This document shows positions 34,897 to 43,875 of a stretch of 64,000 bases of DNA, in pieces. The position numbers and the translations under genes are program-made. Positions within the stretch are counted from its first letter, which is position 1; each line of letters begins with the position of its first letter. Below the pieces are notes generated by a model, which saw only the letters and a list, made by a program, of their open reading frames with translations, was not told the origin of the DNA and made no database searches. The stretch is from Lachnospiraceae bacterium (GTDB lineage: Bacteria; Bacillota; Clostridia; Lachnospirales; Lachnospiraceae), in the NCBI GenBank assembly GCA_017620255.1, contig JAFZQU010000031.1:99212-163211 (forward strand), read 5' to 3'.

Positions 34897-36415
34897 CAGT
34901 CTGTGTTGCGACTTTTTCCTGAAACCGCACATCATGCTCCACAAGGAGCATGGTCGGCTGAAAGGACAGGATCATTTTTTCGATCTGCATTCTGGAAAAT
35001 ACATCGATATAATTCAACGGTTCATCCCAGATATAGAGGTGCGCCGGCGTGAGCAGGCTATGCGCGATCAGGACCTTTTTCTTCTGTCCTTCCGAATAGT
35101 CCTGCATTTCTTTTGCAAACTGTTCCCTACCAAAATCCAGCCGGCGTAGCAGGGCCAGAAACAAAGTCTCATCTATATTCTGTTCCTCACAATACGCATG
35201 CAGGGATCCTTTCAAATGCGACGTGTCCTGACTGACATAGGAAACGACAATCCCTGATGCCACATCCAGCGTACCGTTCACGATCAGGTTGCCGGTATCT
35301 GCCGGCTTTACCGGCGTTCTTTGCAGGATCGCTTTGATCAGGCTTGACTTACCGCTCCCGTTCCCGCCAAGGAGCACGTACCGTCCGCCCCGTTTTATCT
35401 CAAACCGCAGATCTTCAAACAGCGCCTGCTCTGCATTTTCATAGCCAAGCGACAGATCGTTTGCGCGGATCAGGACTTCTTTGTGGAAGAAAAGCGGATT
35501 GATCTTTAGATCCGTGACCGTTTCAATGTCCTGAAGCAGGCCTTCTTTCTCCTCTATCTCACGGTCCATCCGGAACTCAAAGGATTTTACCCTGGACTGC
35601 ATCTTTTTGGTCTTGGCACCGATAAAAGATCTCGTTGAAATGCTCCTGTCGTTTTCCTTGACGGGATCGAACCCGATCTTCGTGGATTCACTCTTTTGCG
35701 CCCATCTGGCGCTTCTGTCGGCTGCTGTTTTCAGTTTTTTGATCTCTTTTAAATGCTTCTCGTTTTCCGCCCGTGCAAACGCATCCGCCTTTTCCTTGTT
35801 TTCCCACCAGGAAGTGAAATTTCCGGCCTGTACGCTGACGGTTTTTTTGTTCAGCACCAGTACATGGTCGCAGACCGCATCTAAAAGGTCCCTGTCATGT
35901 GAGACCAGGATGAAGCCTTTTTTCGTCTTCAGATACGCTTTTACCAGTTCTCTTGCATCCCGGTCCAGATGGTTGGTCGGTTCGTCGATCAGCAGGAATT
36001 CGTTTTCCATGGCAAACAGGACTGCCAGCATGACTCTGGTCCGCTCTCCGAAACTGAGGGTTCCAAACGGTCTGTAAAGGCAGTCACTATCCATTTTGAT
36101 CTGGTTCATCTGGATGAGCACCTGCCACTCTTCCGCCTGCGGTTTCCATTGCGGGATCAGTTCGGAAGCCGTCTTTGTAAGATCCGCATTCGTAACGGGA
36201 TAGGGAAAATAGTCCACGTGCTCCGTACCGGAAATACTTCCGCTGTATTCATATTTTCCCAGAAAAAGATTCAGAAGCGTCGTCTTTCCTTTTCCGTTTC
36301 TTCCGATCAGGCCGAGTTTCCAGTCCGTATCCAGGTGGAAGGTTACATTTTCAAGCACGGGATCCGCGCTGCCTTCATATGTAAATGTCAGATCCGATAC
36401 ACTTATTTTTGCCAT
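34853..36415 (-). CDS. ABC-F ATPase, Lsa-like
   Basis: The 520-residue protein has two ABC domains on one chain and no membrane segment: first Walker A GRNGKGKT, signature LSFGERTRV and Walker B FLLIDEPTNHLD; a charged linker near 205-290; second Walker A GGNGSGKSS, signature YSEGQKKKV and LYIWDEPLNYIDVF. The first domain and the ENEKHLKEIKKLK linker look most like the Lsa group, which protects ribosomes from lincosamides, streptogramin A and pleuromutilins. Housekeeping ABC-F roles are also possible. It overlaps the deoxyinosine glycosylase gene region by none and has a 4-base gap. Confidence 0.82.
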   Translation of the reverse strand: MAKISVSDLTFTYEGSADPVLENVTFHLDTDWKLGLIGRNGKGKTTLLNLFLGKYEYSGSISGTEHVDYFPYPVTNADLTKTASELIPQWKPQAEEWQVLIQMNQIKMDSDCLYRPFGTLSFGERTRVMLAVLFAMENEFLLIDEPTNHLDRDARELVKAYLKTKKGFILVSHDRDLLDAVCDHVLVLNKKTVSVQAGNFTSWWENKEKADAFARAENEKHLKEIKKLKTAADRSARWAQKSESTKIGFDPVKENDRSISTRSFIGAKTKKMQSRVKSFEFRMDREIEEKEGLLQDIETVTDLKINPLFFHKEVLIRANDLSLGYENAEQALFEDLRFEIKRGGRYVLLGGNGSGKSSLIKAILQRTPVKPADTGNLIVNGTLDVASGIVVSYVSQDTSHLKGSLHAYCEEQNIDETLFLALLRRLDFGREQFAKEMQDYSEGQKKKVLIAHSLLTPAHLYIWDEPLNYIDVFSRMQIEKMILSFQPTMLLVEHDVRFQEKVATQTVILDPHHSAPALPR

Positions 36416-36419
36416 GGGA

Positions 36420-36896
36420 TCACCTTCTTACGCATTCCCATGCCGCCAGCAGTTTTTCTAACGACCAGGCGGCATTGGCGGGACTCGTTGACGGCAGGCA
36501 GACTGCAGGTCTCCCGGTCAGCGGTTCCGTATATTTTCTGTAGTATTTTTCCGCCGTCTTTCCGTTCACATAGATGGTCCGGATCGGGGCATTGTCAAGA
36601 ATGATGCCAAGGTCATTCGGAACGACATTCCGGATACTGGCATCCGAGGATCCTTCTATATCACAGGAACCGATCACATCCCAGAGCGCGATCTGATTCC
36701 GCAGGATAAATGCTCTTTTTTCTTCGATCGTAAGCGGCAGGTCCTCCCCATACAGTGTCGATATGACTTTCCAGAAGCGGTTCTGCGGATGCCCGTAGAA
36801 AAAACCGGCTTCCCTTGATTTTACCGAAGGAAAACTGCCAAGGATCAGGATCCTTGCATCCGCATCAAACAGCGGCGGGATCGGATGTATGATCAT
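36420..36896 (-). CDS. DNA-deoxyinosine glycosylase (uracil-DNA glycosylase superfamily)
   Basis: The 158-residue protein has motif 1 LILGSFPSVKSREAGFFYGHPQNRFW (split here as LILGSFPS and YGHPQNRFW), IALWDVIGSC, and the C-terminal motif LPSTSPANA. These mark the hypoxanthine-DNA glycosylase branch, which removes deaminated adenine from DNA. Its start overlaps the 3' end of rlmD by 32 bases, so it is translationally coupled to that gene. Confidence 0.85.
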   Translation of the reverse strand: MIIHPIPPLFDADARILILGSFPSVKSREAGFFYGHPQNRFWKVISTLYGEDLPLTIEEKRAFILRNQIALWDVIGSCDIEGSSDASIRNVVPNDLGIILDNAPIRTIYVNGKTAEKYYRKYTEPLTGRPAVCLPSTSPANAAWSLEKLLAAWECVRR

Positions 36897-38355
36897 ATTC
36901 TTTCCTTTCCAAAAGCGTCACCGTCTCCACATGGACGGTTTGCGGGAAATTGTCAAAAGCGCGCACCTTTGTCAGCAGATAGCCGTTTTCGCTCAGATAT
37001 TTCACGTCCCTTGCAAGCGTCGCGGGATCACAGCTGACATAGGCGATCTTATCCGGCTGCATGCGTACCATTGTCTCCAGACATTTTTCATCGCAGCCCT
37101 TTCTTGGCGGATCGACCACGATCACATCCGGGCGTTTCATCTCATCATCCTCTTGCGTGCGGTAGTACTCCGGCAGGATCTCTTCCGCTTTTCCGGCAAA
37201 AAACTCTGCATTCCCGATCCCGTTTTGCCTTGCGTTCTCCCTTGCATCCTCCACGGCCTGTTCCACGATCTCAACCCCGATCACGCGTTTTGCATGCTTT
37301 GCCAGGAACAGGGAGATCGTCCCGATCCCGCAGTACAGATCCCACACCGTTTCCGTTCCCTGCAGATTTAGGAAACCAAGCGCCTGGGAATACATCCACT
37401 CCGTCTGTACCGGGTTGACCTGATAAAAGGAGAGCGGGGAAATATGAAAGGTAAGGGATTCGTCCGTATATGCAAAATCACGGTCCGCATCACACACATG
37501 GATCGTGTCCCCGATCGAATCCTCTCCCCAAAGCAGAATGCACTCTTCTCCGAGGATCACATTGGTCTTCTCCGTCTGTATGTTCAGGTAAACTGAGGCC
37601 ACACCGTCAACCGCCCGCAGTGCTTTCACCAGCTCTTCCGGCCGTTTCAGGGACCTGTCGTTGATGATAATGCATACCATGATCTTTCCGCTTTCAAACG
37701 CGTGGCGGATCATCACGTGACGGACCGTCCCGGTCCCTGTCTCCTCATCATAGGGCGGGATCCCGCAATTTTTCATATGTTTTATGACCGTATCCACGAT
37801 CAGGCGGTTGATCTTTGGTCCCAGAAGACAGTCTTCCGTCTGTATGATCGAATGCGTGCGTCTGGCATAAAACCCTGCAATGATCTCTCCATCCCGGCTT
37901 TTTCCGATGGGATACTGCGCCTTGTTCCGGTAGCGGAAGCCTCTGCCCTTTATCTCTTTTTTGTCCGCACTCTTCTCAGGCATCCCGACGATGGGTTCCA
38001 GGATCGAAGACAGATACGTTTCGTCGATCCCACCGATCCGGATCAGATCGTTTTTGACCTTGTTCTGCTTAAACGCTAACTGGCCCTCGTAGGAAAGCGC
38101 CTGGATCTGACAGCCGCCGCACTGCCTGTGGATCGGACAGGGCGCACAGATCCTGTCTTTGGATGATTCGATCACACGGAGCAGCCTTGCATATGCGTAT
38201 GTTTTTTTGACTTTTGTGAGTGAGACTTCCGCCAGATCGCCGGGGATGGCATCCTTAACAAAAAGGGTATAGCCGCCAACGCGGCCGATACCCTCTCCGT
38301 TCATTCCGATATCTTCGATCTCTACGGTCAGTCTCTGATTTTTCTGATGATCCAT
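36865..38355 (-). CDS. rlmD: 23S rRNA (uracil-5-)-methyltransferase RlmD-like
   Basis: A 496-residue protein: N-terminal TRAM domain (about 1-62), a Cys cluster CAPCPIHRQCGGCQIQ for a [4Fe-4S] site, a SAM-binding domain with DLYCGIGTISLFLA, the motif DPPRKGCDEKCLE, and the catalytic cysteine in AYVSCDPATLARD. This set of motifs marks the RlmD/TrmA/RlmC group; which uridine is the target (U1939 or U747, as RlmCD does both in Bacillus) is not decided. It is 4 bases after the yhaM stop. Confidence 0.92.
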   Translation of the reverse strand: MDHQKNQRLTVEIEDIGMNGEGIGRVGGYTLFVKDAIPGDLAEVSLTKVKKTYAYARLLRVIESSKDRICAPCPIHRQCGGCQIQALSYEGQLAFKQNKVKNDLIRIGGIDETYLSSILEPIVGMPEKSADKKEIKGRGFRYRNKAQYPIGKSRDGEIIAGFYARRTHSIIQTEDCLLGPKINRLIVDTVIKHMKNCGIPPYDEETGTGTVRHVMIRHAFESGKIMVCIIINDRSLKRPEELVKALRAVDGVASVYLNIQTEKTNVILGEECILLWGEDSIGDTIHVCDADRDFAYTDESLTFHISPLSFYQVNPVQTEWMYSQALGFLNLQGTETVWDLYCGIGTISLFLAKHAKRVIGVEIVEQAVEDARENARQNGIGNAEFFAGKAEEILPEYYRTQEDDEMKRPDVIVVDPPRKGCDEKCLETMVRMQPDKIAYVSCDPATLARDVKYLSENGYLLTKVRAFDNFPQTVHVETVTLLERKEYDHTSDPAAV

Positions 38356-38359
38356 AAAT

Positions 38360-39301
38360 TTATTTGCCTGTTCTGCGGACGTTGGAATCCAGGAGGCGGT
38401 TATATCCCAGCCACTCGTCTCCCGTTGCAGATGCCAGCAGTTCGGTCATGGTCTCCATTTTGGCATCCAGATTGTCTGCGAAATGCAATGCGATCGCTTC
38501 GATCAGTGCCGGTTTCTTCGGGGATCCGAATTCGAATTCCCCGTGATGAGCCAGAATGCAATGTTTGATCTCACTCGCCAGTTTTGCGGGAAAACCCGGG
38601 ATCCCGGCGATCTTTTCCGATACCATTTCCGACCCCATGACGATATGACCGAGCAGCTGCCCGTCGTCCGTATAATCATTTTCCGGGAAGCAGGATAACT
38701 CTTTCACCTTTCCGATATCATGCAGCATAGCCGCGCTCATCAAAAGATCCCTGTTGACGGCCGGATAGGCATCTGCAATATAATTGCACATGTTTGTAAC
38801 GGACAGGGTATGTTCCAGCAGCCCGCCGACGAAGCCGTGATGGACTGATTTTGCCGCGGAACCTTTCCGGAAAGCGACGATAAAGCCGGCATCCGCCACA
38901 AAAAAGGATTCCAGAAGCTGCTTTAAGTACGGAGAGCGGATCCCGCTTATATACTGCAGGATCTGGTTAAACATGTCATCGATGTTTTTGGATGTCATCG
39001 GCAGATAATCCGCCGGATCGTATTCGCCCTCCCTGCATTTGCGTGCCCGCTGCACGCTGACCTGCAACGCACCGTTAAAGGAGGTGACGTTTCCGTTGAT
39101 CTGTACGTAATCAAATACTTCAAAATCATCGATCCCCGCAGAGCCCGGATCCCAGATCTTTGCATCGATCGTACCCGTTTTATCCTGCAGGATCAGATTC
39201 TCGTAAGATTTACCGTTTTTGGTGACTGCGGACTGTCTGTGTTTGACCATGTATATGTCCGCGATATTATCGCCTTCCCTGAATGCCTCAATAAACTTCA
39301 T
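38360..39301 (-). CDS. yhaM: 3'-5' exoribonuclease YhaM-like, OB-fold plus HD domain
   Basis: The 313-residue protein has an N-terminal OB-fold (about 1-100, with IYMVKHRQSAVTKNGKSYE) and an HD phosphohydrolase domain with HGFVGGLLEHTLSVTN and MLHDIGKVKEL, then ILAHHGEFEFGSP. YhaM trims RNA and DNA 3' ends. The ATG at 39299-39301 lies 7 bases after the stop of the HtrA-like gene and was chosen over an earlier in-frame codon because MKFIEAFREGD matches the family start. Confidence 0.9.
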   Translation of the reverse strand: MKFIEAFREGDNIADIYMVKHRQSAVTKNGKSYENLILQDKTGTIDAKIWDPGSAGIDDFEVFDYVQINGNVTSFNGALQVSVQRARKCREGEYDPADYLPMTSKNIDDMFNQILQYISGIRSPYLKQLLESFFVADAGFIVAFRKGSAAKSVHHGFVGGLLEHTLSVTNMCNYIADAYPAVNRDLLMSAAMLHDIGKVKELSCFPENDYTDDGQLLGHIVMGSEMVSEKIAGIPGFPAKLASEIKHCILAHHGEFEFGSPKKPALIEAIALHFADNLDAKMETMTELLASATGDEWLGYNRLLDSNVRRTGK

Positions 39302-39308
39302 GTCTGCC

Positions 39309-40685
39309 TCACTCAAGTGTGCCCAGTGTGATCTCAAAGGACACTTCGTTATATTCAAATCTTCCCTGCCTGAGCACCGTGACCATCATCAGATCGCCCG
39401 GCTGGCATTTGAGCATCGCATCTTTGAACGCTTCAAAAGAATTGATCTCCGTCGTACCGATCTTGACGATCACATCTCCGTTCTGGATACCGGCCTGCAT
39501 GGCAGGAGAATCAATGACCACTTCCTTGACATAGGCGCCTAGCGGAAGACCCAGTTCCTCTGCGACCGCCTCCGTTACGTCTGTTCCGTAGATACCCAGG
39601 TATGCCAGATCCTGTCCGTTGGAAAGCTTCTCGATCTTTCCTTTCAGGTCTGAGATCCCGTAAGCCTTGATCAGATTCGGTGTATCCCCGACATTCTCAT
39701 CCTGATAGATGATCCCGAGCACTTCGCCGTCCAGATTCACTAAAACGCCGCTTGCCGCCGCACTGCCGTAAATATCCGTCGTCAAAAACTGCACGCTGCT
39801 GTCCGTCAGTGTTTTCACAAAACTGTTGCTGGTGATCTGCCCGCTGGCCATGGAACCGGAAATACCGATGGGATTGCCCAGTGCGATGATCGGTGTACCG
39901 ACAAGCGATGTGATCCTTGAACTGCCGAGTTTCGCTCTGGCTACCTTTTCTTTGGTCTCATCCGACAGGGAATCCAGTTCTACGCCAACCACCGTCAGTC
40001 CGGTGTTCGTGTCGTTTTTCTTTATGGATGCCTTGTGCTCGCTGCCGTCGGAAAACGTAACGATGACCGATTCCGCGTTTTTGATCGCTTCGGTCTGTGC
40101 AATGATCAGGAGTTCTTTGCCGTTATCCGTCACGATCAGACCGGAGGTGGCCCGGTTCAGTTCATAGGGATTCTGGAACCAGTCCGTATCCGGGTAAACG
40201 CCCGTTACGGTCACGAGAGATTTGCGCACTTCATAACCCAGTCTGGAGATCTGTGTATATAACTGTTTATAGTCGCTTACATCCAGGTTCTTTTCGACCT
40301 TTTCGACTTTCTGGACAACCTGCGTCACGACCTCATGCGGCTTTTCCTCGGTTGCGGGCGTAACATCCACATCTTCCGTGGAAACGGATTCCGTTTCACC
40401 GCCATCATCCGTATCTTCCACAACTGTTTGGGATTGCGCATTTTGCAGCCCGAAACGTGCCTGCAGTCTCGGAAGCAGGAAAATAAAAGTCAGACATGCC
40501 ACAAGACCAAATACGACCGCTGAAAAGATCGTAGAACACAGTTTTAAGAAAACCCTCTTCTTATTGACCGGTTTTTTCTTGATCGTTTCCGTGATAAAAT
40601 CAAACTTCTGTCCACCACCGGCTGCGGATTGCTCGTTCTCCTGCGCTACCGATTTCCGAATGGTTTCCTGATCGTTTTCTTTCAT
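39309..40685 (-). CDS. HtrA-like membrane protein with PDZ domain, catalytic triad lost
   Basis: The 458-residue protein has a cytosolic tail (1-44), one membrane segment (about 47-71), an acidic linker, a trypsin-like fold (about 140-335) and a PDZ domain (about 350-455). The fold aligns with HtrA/DegP, but the expected histidine context TNNHV reads IIAQTEA (194-200), the aspartate DLAV reads NTGLTV (227-232), and the serine GNSGGP reads GSAAASG (307-313). So all three catalytic residues are replaced and it is probably a non-proteolytic binding protein (inference). It has its own promoter and is the first gene of the run ending in deoxyinosine glycosylase and ABC-F. Confidence 0.82.
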   Translation of the reverse strand: MKENDQETIRKSVAQENEQSAAGGGQKFDFITETIKKKPVNKKRVFLKLCSTIFSAVVFGLVACLTFIFLLPRLQARFGLQNAQSQTVVEDTDDGGETESVSTEDVDVTPATEEKPHEVVTQVVQKVEKVEKNLDVSDYKQLYTQISRLGYEVRKSLVTVTGVYPDTDWFQNPYELNRATSGLIVTDNGKELLIIAQTEAIKNAESVIVTFSDGSEHKASIKKNDTNTGLTVVGVELDSLSDETKEKVARAKLGSSRITSLVGTPIIALGNPIGISGSMASGQITSNSFVKTLTDSSVQFLTTDIYGSAAASGVLVNLDGEVLGIIYQDENVGDTPNLIKAYGISDLKGKIEKLSNGQDLAYLGIYGTDVTEAVAEELGLPLGAYVKEVVIDSPAMQAGIQNGDVIVKIGTTEINSFEAFKDAMLKCQPGDLMMVTVLRQGRFEYNEVSFEITLGTLE

Positions 40686-40714
40686 GAAACATTCTCCTTA
40701 ACCACTGTTCACTC

Positions 40715-40743
40715 ATTATACTAAAAATGCCCGAAAACTACAA
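40715..40743 (-). promoter_or_regulatory. sigma-A promoter for the HtrA-like gene
   Basis: On the minus strand TTGTAG (40738-40743) and TATAAT (40715-40720) have a 17-base spacer. Confidence 0.65.
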
Positions 40744-40750
40744 GGTTGCA

Positions 40751-40779
40751 TTGCGAAAGGCTGTGAATTCTGCTACACT
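40751..40779 (+). promoter_or_regulatory. sigma-A-like promoter for mutS2, predicted start at the start codon
   Basis: TTGCGA (40751-40756) and TACACT (40774-40779) have a 17-base spacer. The expected transcription start is about 40786, three bases before the ATG, and no ribosome binding site is present. Confidence 0.5.
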
Positions 40780-40788
40780 TATCTTGTT

Positions 40789-43149
40789 ATGAATGACGGC
40801 GCGATCAAGACACTTGAATTCCGGAAAATATTGGAGCAGCTGGCTGATCAGGCATCCTCTGAAATTGGAAAAGAGCGATGTCTTTCTTTAAATCCGCTCA
40901 CATCGCGTGACGAGATCGAGAATGCACAGACGGAAACCGCGGATGCACTCCAAAGACTTTTAAAGAACGCAGGCGTTTCCTTCTTTGCAGAAGATGCGAT
41001 CTATGCATCGCTCTCCCGGCTTGAAAAAGGAAGCATCATTTCCGCAGGAGAACTGTTGCAGATCGCAAGACTCCTGGAGAATTGCGCCCGCATCAAATCT
41101 TACGGAAGAAGAGATCCGTCTGATACGGGAGAAGACTCCCTGGACGGATATTTTTTCCTGCTGGAACCCTTATCGAACCTTTGCACCGATATCCGGAGAT
41201 GTATCCTTTCGGAGGAAGAGATCAGCGACGATGCTTCCCCCACGCTCCATTCCATCAGGCGCCATATCAAACAGGCAACCGATAAGATCCATACACAGCT
41301 GGCGCAGATGGTAAGCCAGACCTACCGCACTTATTTGCAGGACGCCGTGATCACCATGCGTGACGGACGCTACTGCATCCCCGTCAAATCGGAATACAAA
41401 AACAATGTTCCCGGCATGATCCATGACCAGTCCTCATCGGCATCCACTTTCTTCATCGAACCTGCTGCCGTTGTGAACCTGAATAACGAACTGCGGGAAC
41501 TGGAATTACAGGAAGCAAAAGAGATCGAGGTCATCATCGCGGGCCTCAGCGCGGACTGTGCACAGAATCTTTTTGAGATCCGGCAGGACCTTGAAACGGT
41601 CGCGACCCTGGATCTGATCTTTGCAAAGGGCAAACTGGCCCTTGAAATGAATGCGACCAGGCCGCTGTATAACACCGAAGGGAAGGTTTTGCTGCGCAAA
41701 GCCAGACATCCCCTGCTGCCGAAAGATACCGTTGTTCCCATCGACCTCTCTCTGGGGGATTCCTTTGATCTGCTGATCATAACGGGTCCCAATACCGGCG
41801 GAAAAACGGTTGCCTTAAAAACACTCGGGCTGCTCGCCATGATGGGGCAGGCCGGACTGCATATCCCGACACTGGACCGTTCCGAACTCTCTGTCTTTTC
41901 GGATATCTTTGCGGATATCGGGGATGAGCAGAGCATTGAGCAGAGCCTGTCCACGTTTTCGTCCCATATGAAGCGCATCGTCATGATCCTGAACAAGGCG
42001 GACGAACGATCGCTCTGCCTGTTTGATGAACTGGGGGCGGGAACAGATCCGACGGAAGGGGCCGCGCTTGCGATCGCAATCCTGAACCGTCTGCATGAAC
42101 GTAAGATCCGCACCGTCGCTACAACACACTACAGTGAACTGAAGATCTATGCGATCCGGGAAAACGGCGTTATGAACGCCAGTTGCGAATTTGATGTGGA
42201 GACACTGCGCCCGACCTACCGTCTGCTGATCGGAATGCCCGGCAAGAGTAACGCCTTTGCGATCTCCAAAAAGCTGGGGCTGTCCGATGAAGTGATAAAA
42301 GATGCTTCGCTAAGGCTCGATAAAAAGGATGAAGATCTGGAAGATGTCCTTTCCAAACTGGAGCAAAATCGTATATTATTGGAACAGGAGCAGGAAACCG
42401 TTTCCAGATACCGCAGGGAAGCCGAAGAACTGAAGGCATCCTTTGAGACCAAGCAGCAAAAACTGCAGGAAATGCGCGACCGGTCGCTCCGGGAAGCCAA
42501 AGAGGAAGCCCGCGATATCCTGCAGGAAGCCAAAAAACTGGCCGATGAAGCGATCCGGTATTACCAGAAGCACGGCGGTGGCGGCGATATCCGTGAAATG
42601 GAAGCAATGCGCGCCAGACTGCGTGAAAGGACGGATCAGCTCAGGGACGAACAGAAGCAGGAAGCCCCGAAGACATCCAATTACAAGGCGGGTGATTTTC
42701 GCATCGGGGATGATATACGGATCCTGTCCATGAACCTGAAAGGGACCGTATCCACCCTGCCAAACAGCAAAGGCAACTTCTTTGCACAATGCGGGATCAT
42801 GCGTATCCAGACAAATATATCCGATGTGGAACGGCTGGAAGAAGAAAACCCCCTGCAGAAAAAAAAGGGGGCGCACGGTGCGTCTGCACTCAGCAAAGCC
42901 GCTTCCATCTCCACCGAACTGAACCTGATCGGACTGACGGTGGACGAAGCGATCCCGAAACTGGACAAATATCTCGACGATGCCTATATCTCACATCTGC
43001 CAAAGGTAAGGATCGTGCACGGAAAAGGCACCGGAGCCCTGCGTTCCGCCATTCATGCCCATCTGAAGCATGTTTCCTATGTGAAATCCTATCAGCTGGC
43101 AGAATACGGTGAGGGCGATGCCGGCGTAACGATCGTCGAATTTAAGTAA
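40789..43149 (+). CDS. mutS2: MutS2 family ATPase/endonuclease
   Basis: The 786-residue protein has the MutS-like helical core, Walker A TGPNTGGKT, Walker B LCLFDELGAGTDPTEGA, a long coiled coil (about 520-640), a KOW-like segment and a C-terminal Smr domain with VRIVHGKGTGALR. The Smr active-site motif usually written LDLRG reads LNLIG here, so nuclease activity may be altered. MutS2 suppresses recombination or rescues collided ribosomes. It has no Shine-Dalgarno sequence and a promoter almost touching the ATG, so the message may be leaderless. A response regulator gene follows 18 bases on. Confidence 0.94.
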   Translation: MNDGAIKTLEFRKILEQLADQASSEIGKERCLSLNPLTSRDEIENAQTETADALQRLLKNAGVSFFAEDAIYASLSRLEKGSIISAGELLQIARLLENCARIKSYGRRDPSDTGEDSLDGYFFLLEPLSNLCTDIRRCILSEEEISDDASPTLHSIRRHIKQATDKIHTQLAQMVSQTYRTYLQDAVITMRDGRYCIPVKSEYKNNVPGMIHDQSSSASTFFIEPAAVVNLNNELRELELQEAKEIEVIIAGLSADCAQNLFEIRQDLETVATLDLIFAKGKLALEMNATRPLYNTEGKVLLRKARHPLLPKDTVVPIDLSLGDSFDLLIITGPNTGGKTVALKTLGLLAMMGQAGLHIPTLDRSELSVFSDIFADIGDEQSIEQSLSTFSSHMKRIVMILNKADERSLCLFDELGAGTDPTEGAALAIAILNRLHERKIRTVATTHYSELKIYAIRENGVMNASCEFDVETLRPTYRLLIGMPGKSNAFAISKKLGLSDEVIKDASLRLDKKDEDLEDVLSKLEQNRILLEQEQETVSRYRREAEELKASFETKQQKLQEMRDRSLREAKEEARDILQEAKKLADEAIRYYQKHGGGGDIREMEAMRARLRERTDQLRDEQKQEAPKTSNYKAGDFRIGDDIRILSMNLKGTVSTLPNSKGNFFAQCGIMRIQTNISDVERLEEENPLQKKKGAHGASALSKAASISTELNLIGLTVDEAIPKLDKYLDDAYISHLPKVRIVHGKGTGALRSAIHAHLKHVSYVKSYQLAEYGEGDAGVTIVEFK

Positions 43150-43167
43150 GCGTACGGAGGTAAAATC

Positions 43168-43872
43168 ATGGCCAATAAACAGAAGATCCTGATCGTGGAC
43201 GATGATGCGAATATCGCGGAACTGATCTCCCTGTATCTCACGAAAGAGTGCTTTGATACTATGATCGTCAATGACGGAGAGGCTGCCCTGTCAGCATTTG
43301 AGACCTATGAGCCGAATCTGATCCTGCTTGACCTGATGCTGCCCGGGATCGACGGATACCAGGTCTGCCGCGAAGTCCGTTCCAAATCGGACACGCCGAT
43401 CATCATGCTCTCCGCCAAAGGGGAAGTCTTCGACAAAGTGCTGGGTCTGGAACTCGGCGCAGATGACTATATGGAAAAACCCTTTGATTCCAAGGAACTG
43501 GTTGCCAGGGTCAAGGCTGTGCTGCGCCGCTTCACTCCGGGGAAACAGCCGGCAACGCCTGCTGCCGGTGATTCAAAATGCGTGGAATATCCCGATCTTG
43601 TCATCAATCTGACCAACTATTCGGTCCTCTATTACGGCAATGCCGTGGATATGCCGCCAAAAGAACTGGAACTGCTCTACTTCCTTGCTTCTTCGCCCAA
43701 CCAGGTGTTCACCAGGGAACAGCTGCTTGACCACATCTGGGGCTATGAATATATCGGCGACACCAGAACCGTAGATGTACACATCAAACGTCTGCGTGAA
43801 AAGATCAAGGACCACGCCGCCTGGCGTTTGTCCACCGTATGGGGGATCGGCTATAAATTCGAGGTCAAATGA
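43168..43872 (+). CDS. OmpR-family response regulator
   Basis: A 234-residue protein: receiver domain (1-118) with the acidic pocket DDD, the phosphoacceptor Asp in LILLDLMLPGIDG, the conserved lysine in YMEKPFD, and a C-terminal winged helix (about 135-232) with FTREQLLDHIWGYEY and TRTVDVHIKRLREK. It is paired with the histidine kinase 3 bases downstream. ACGGAGG precedes its ATG. Target genes are not evident. Confidence 0.94.
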   Translation: MANKQKILIVDDDANIAELISLYLTKECFDTMIVNDGEAALSAFETYEPNLILLDLMLPGIDGYQVCREVRSKSDTPIIMLSAKGEVFDKVLGLELGADDYMEKPFDSKELVARVKAVLRRFTPGKQPATPAAGDSKCVEYPDLVINLTNYSVLYYGNAVDMPPKELELLYFLASSPNQVFTREQLLDHIWGYEYIGDTRTVDVHIKRLREKIKDHAAWRLSTVWGIGYKFEVK

Positions 43873-43875
43873 TCC

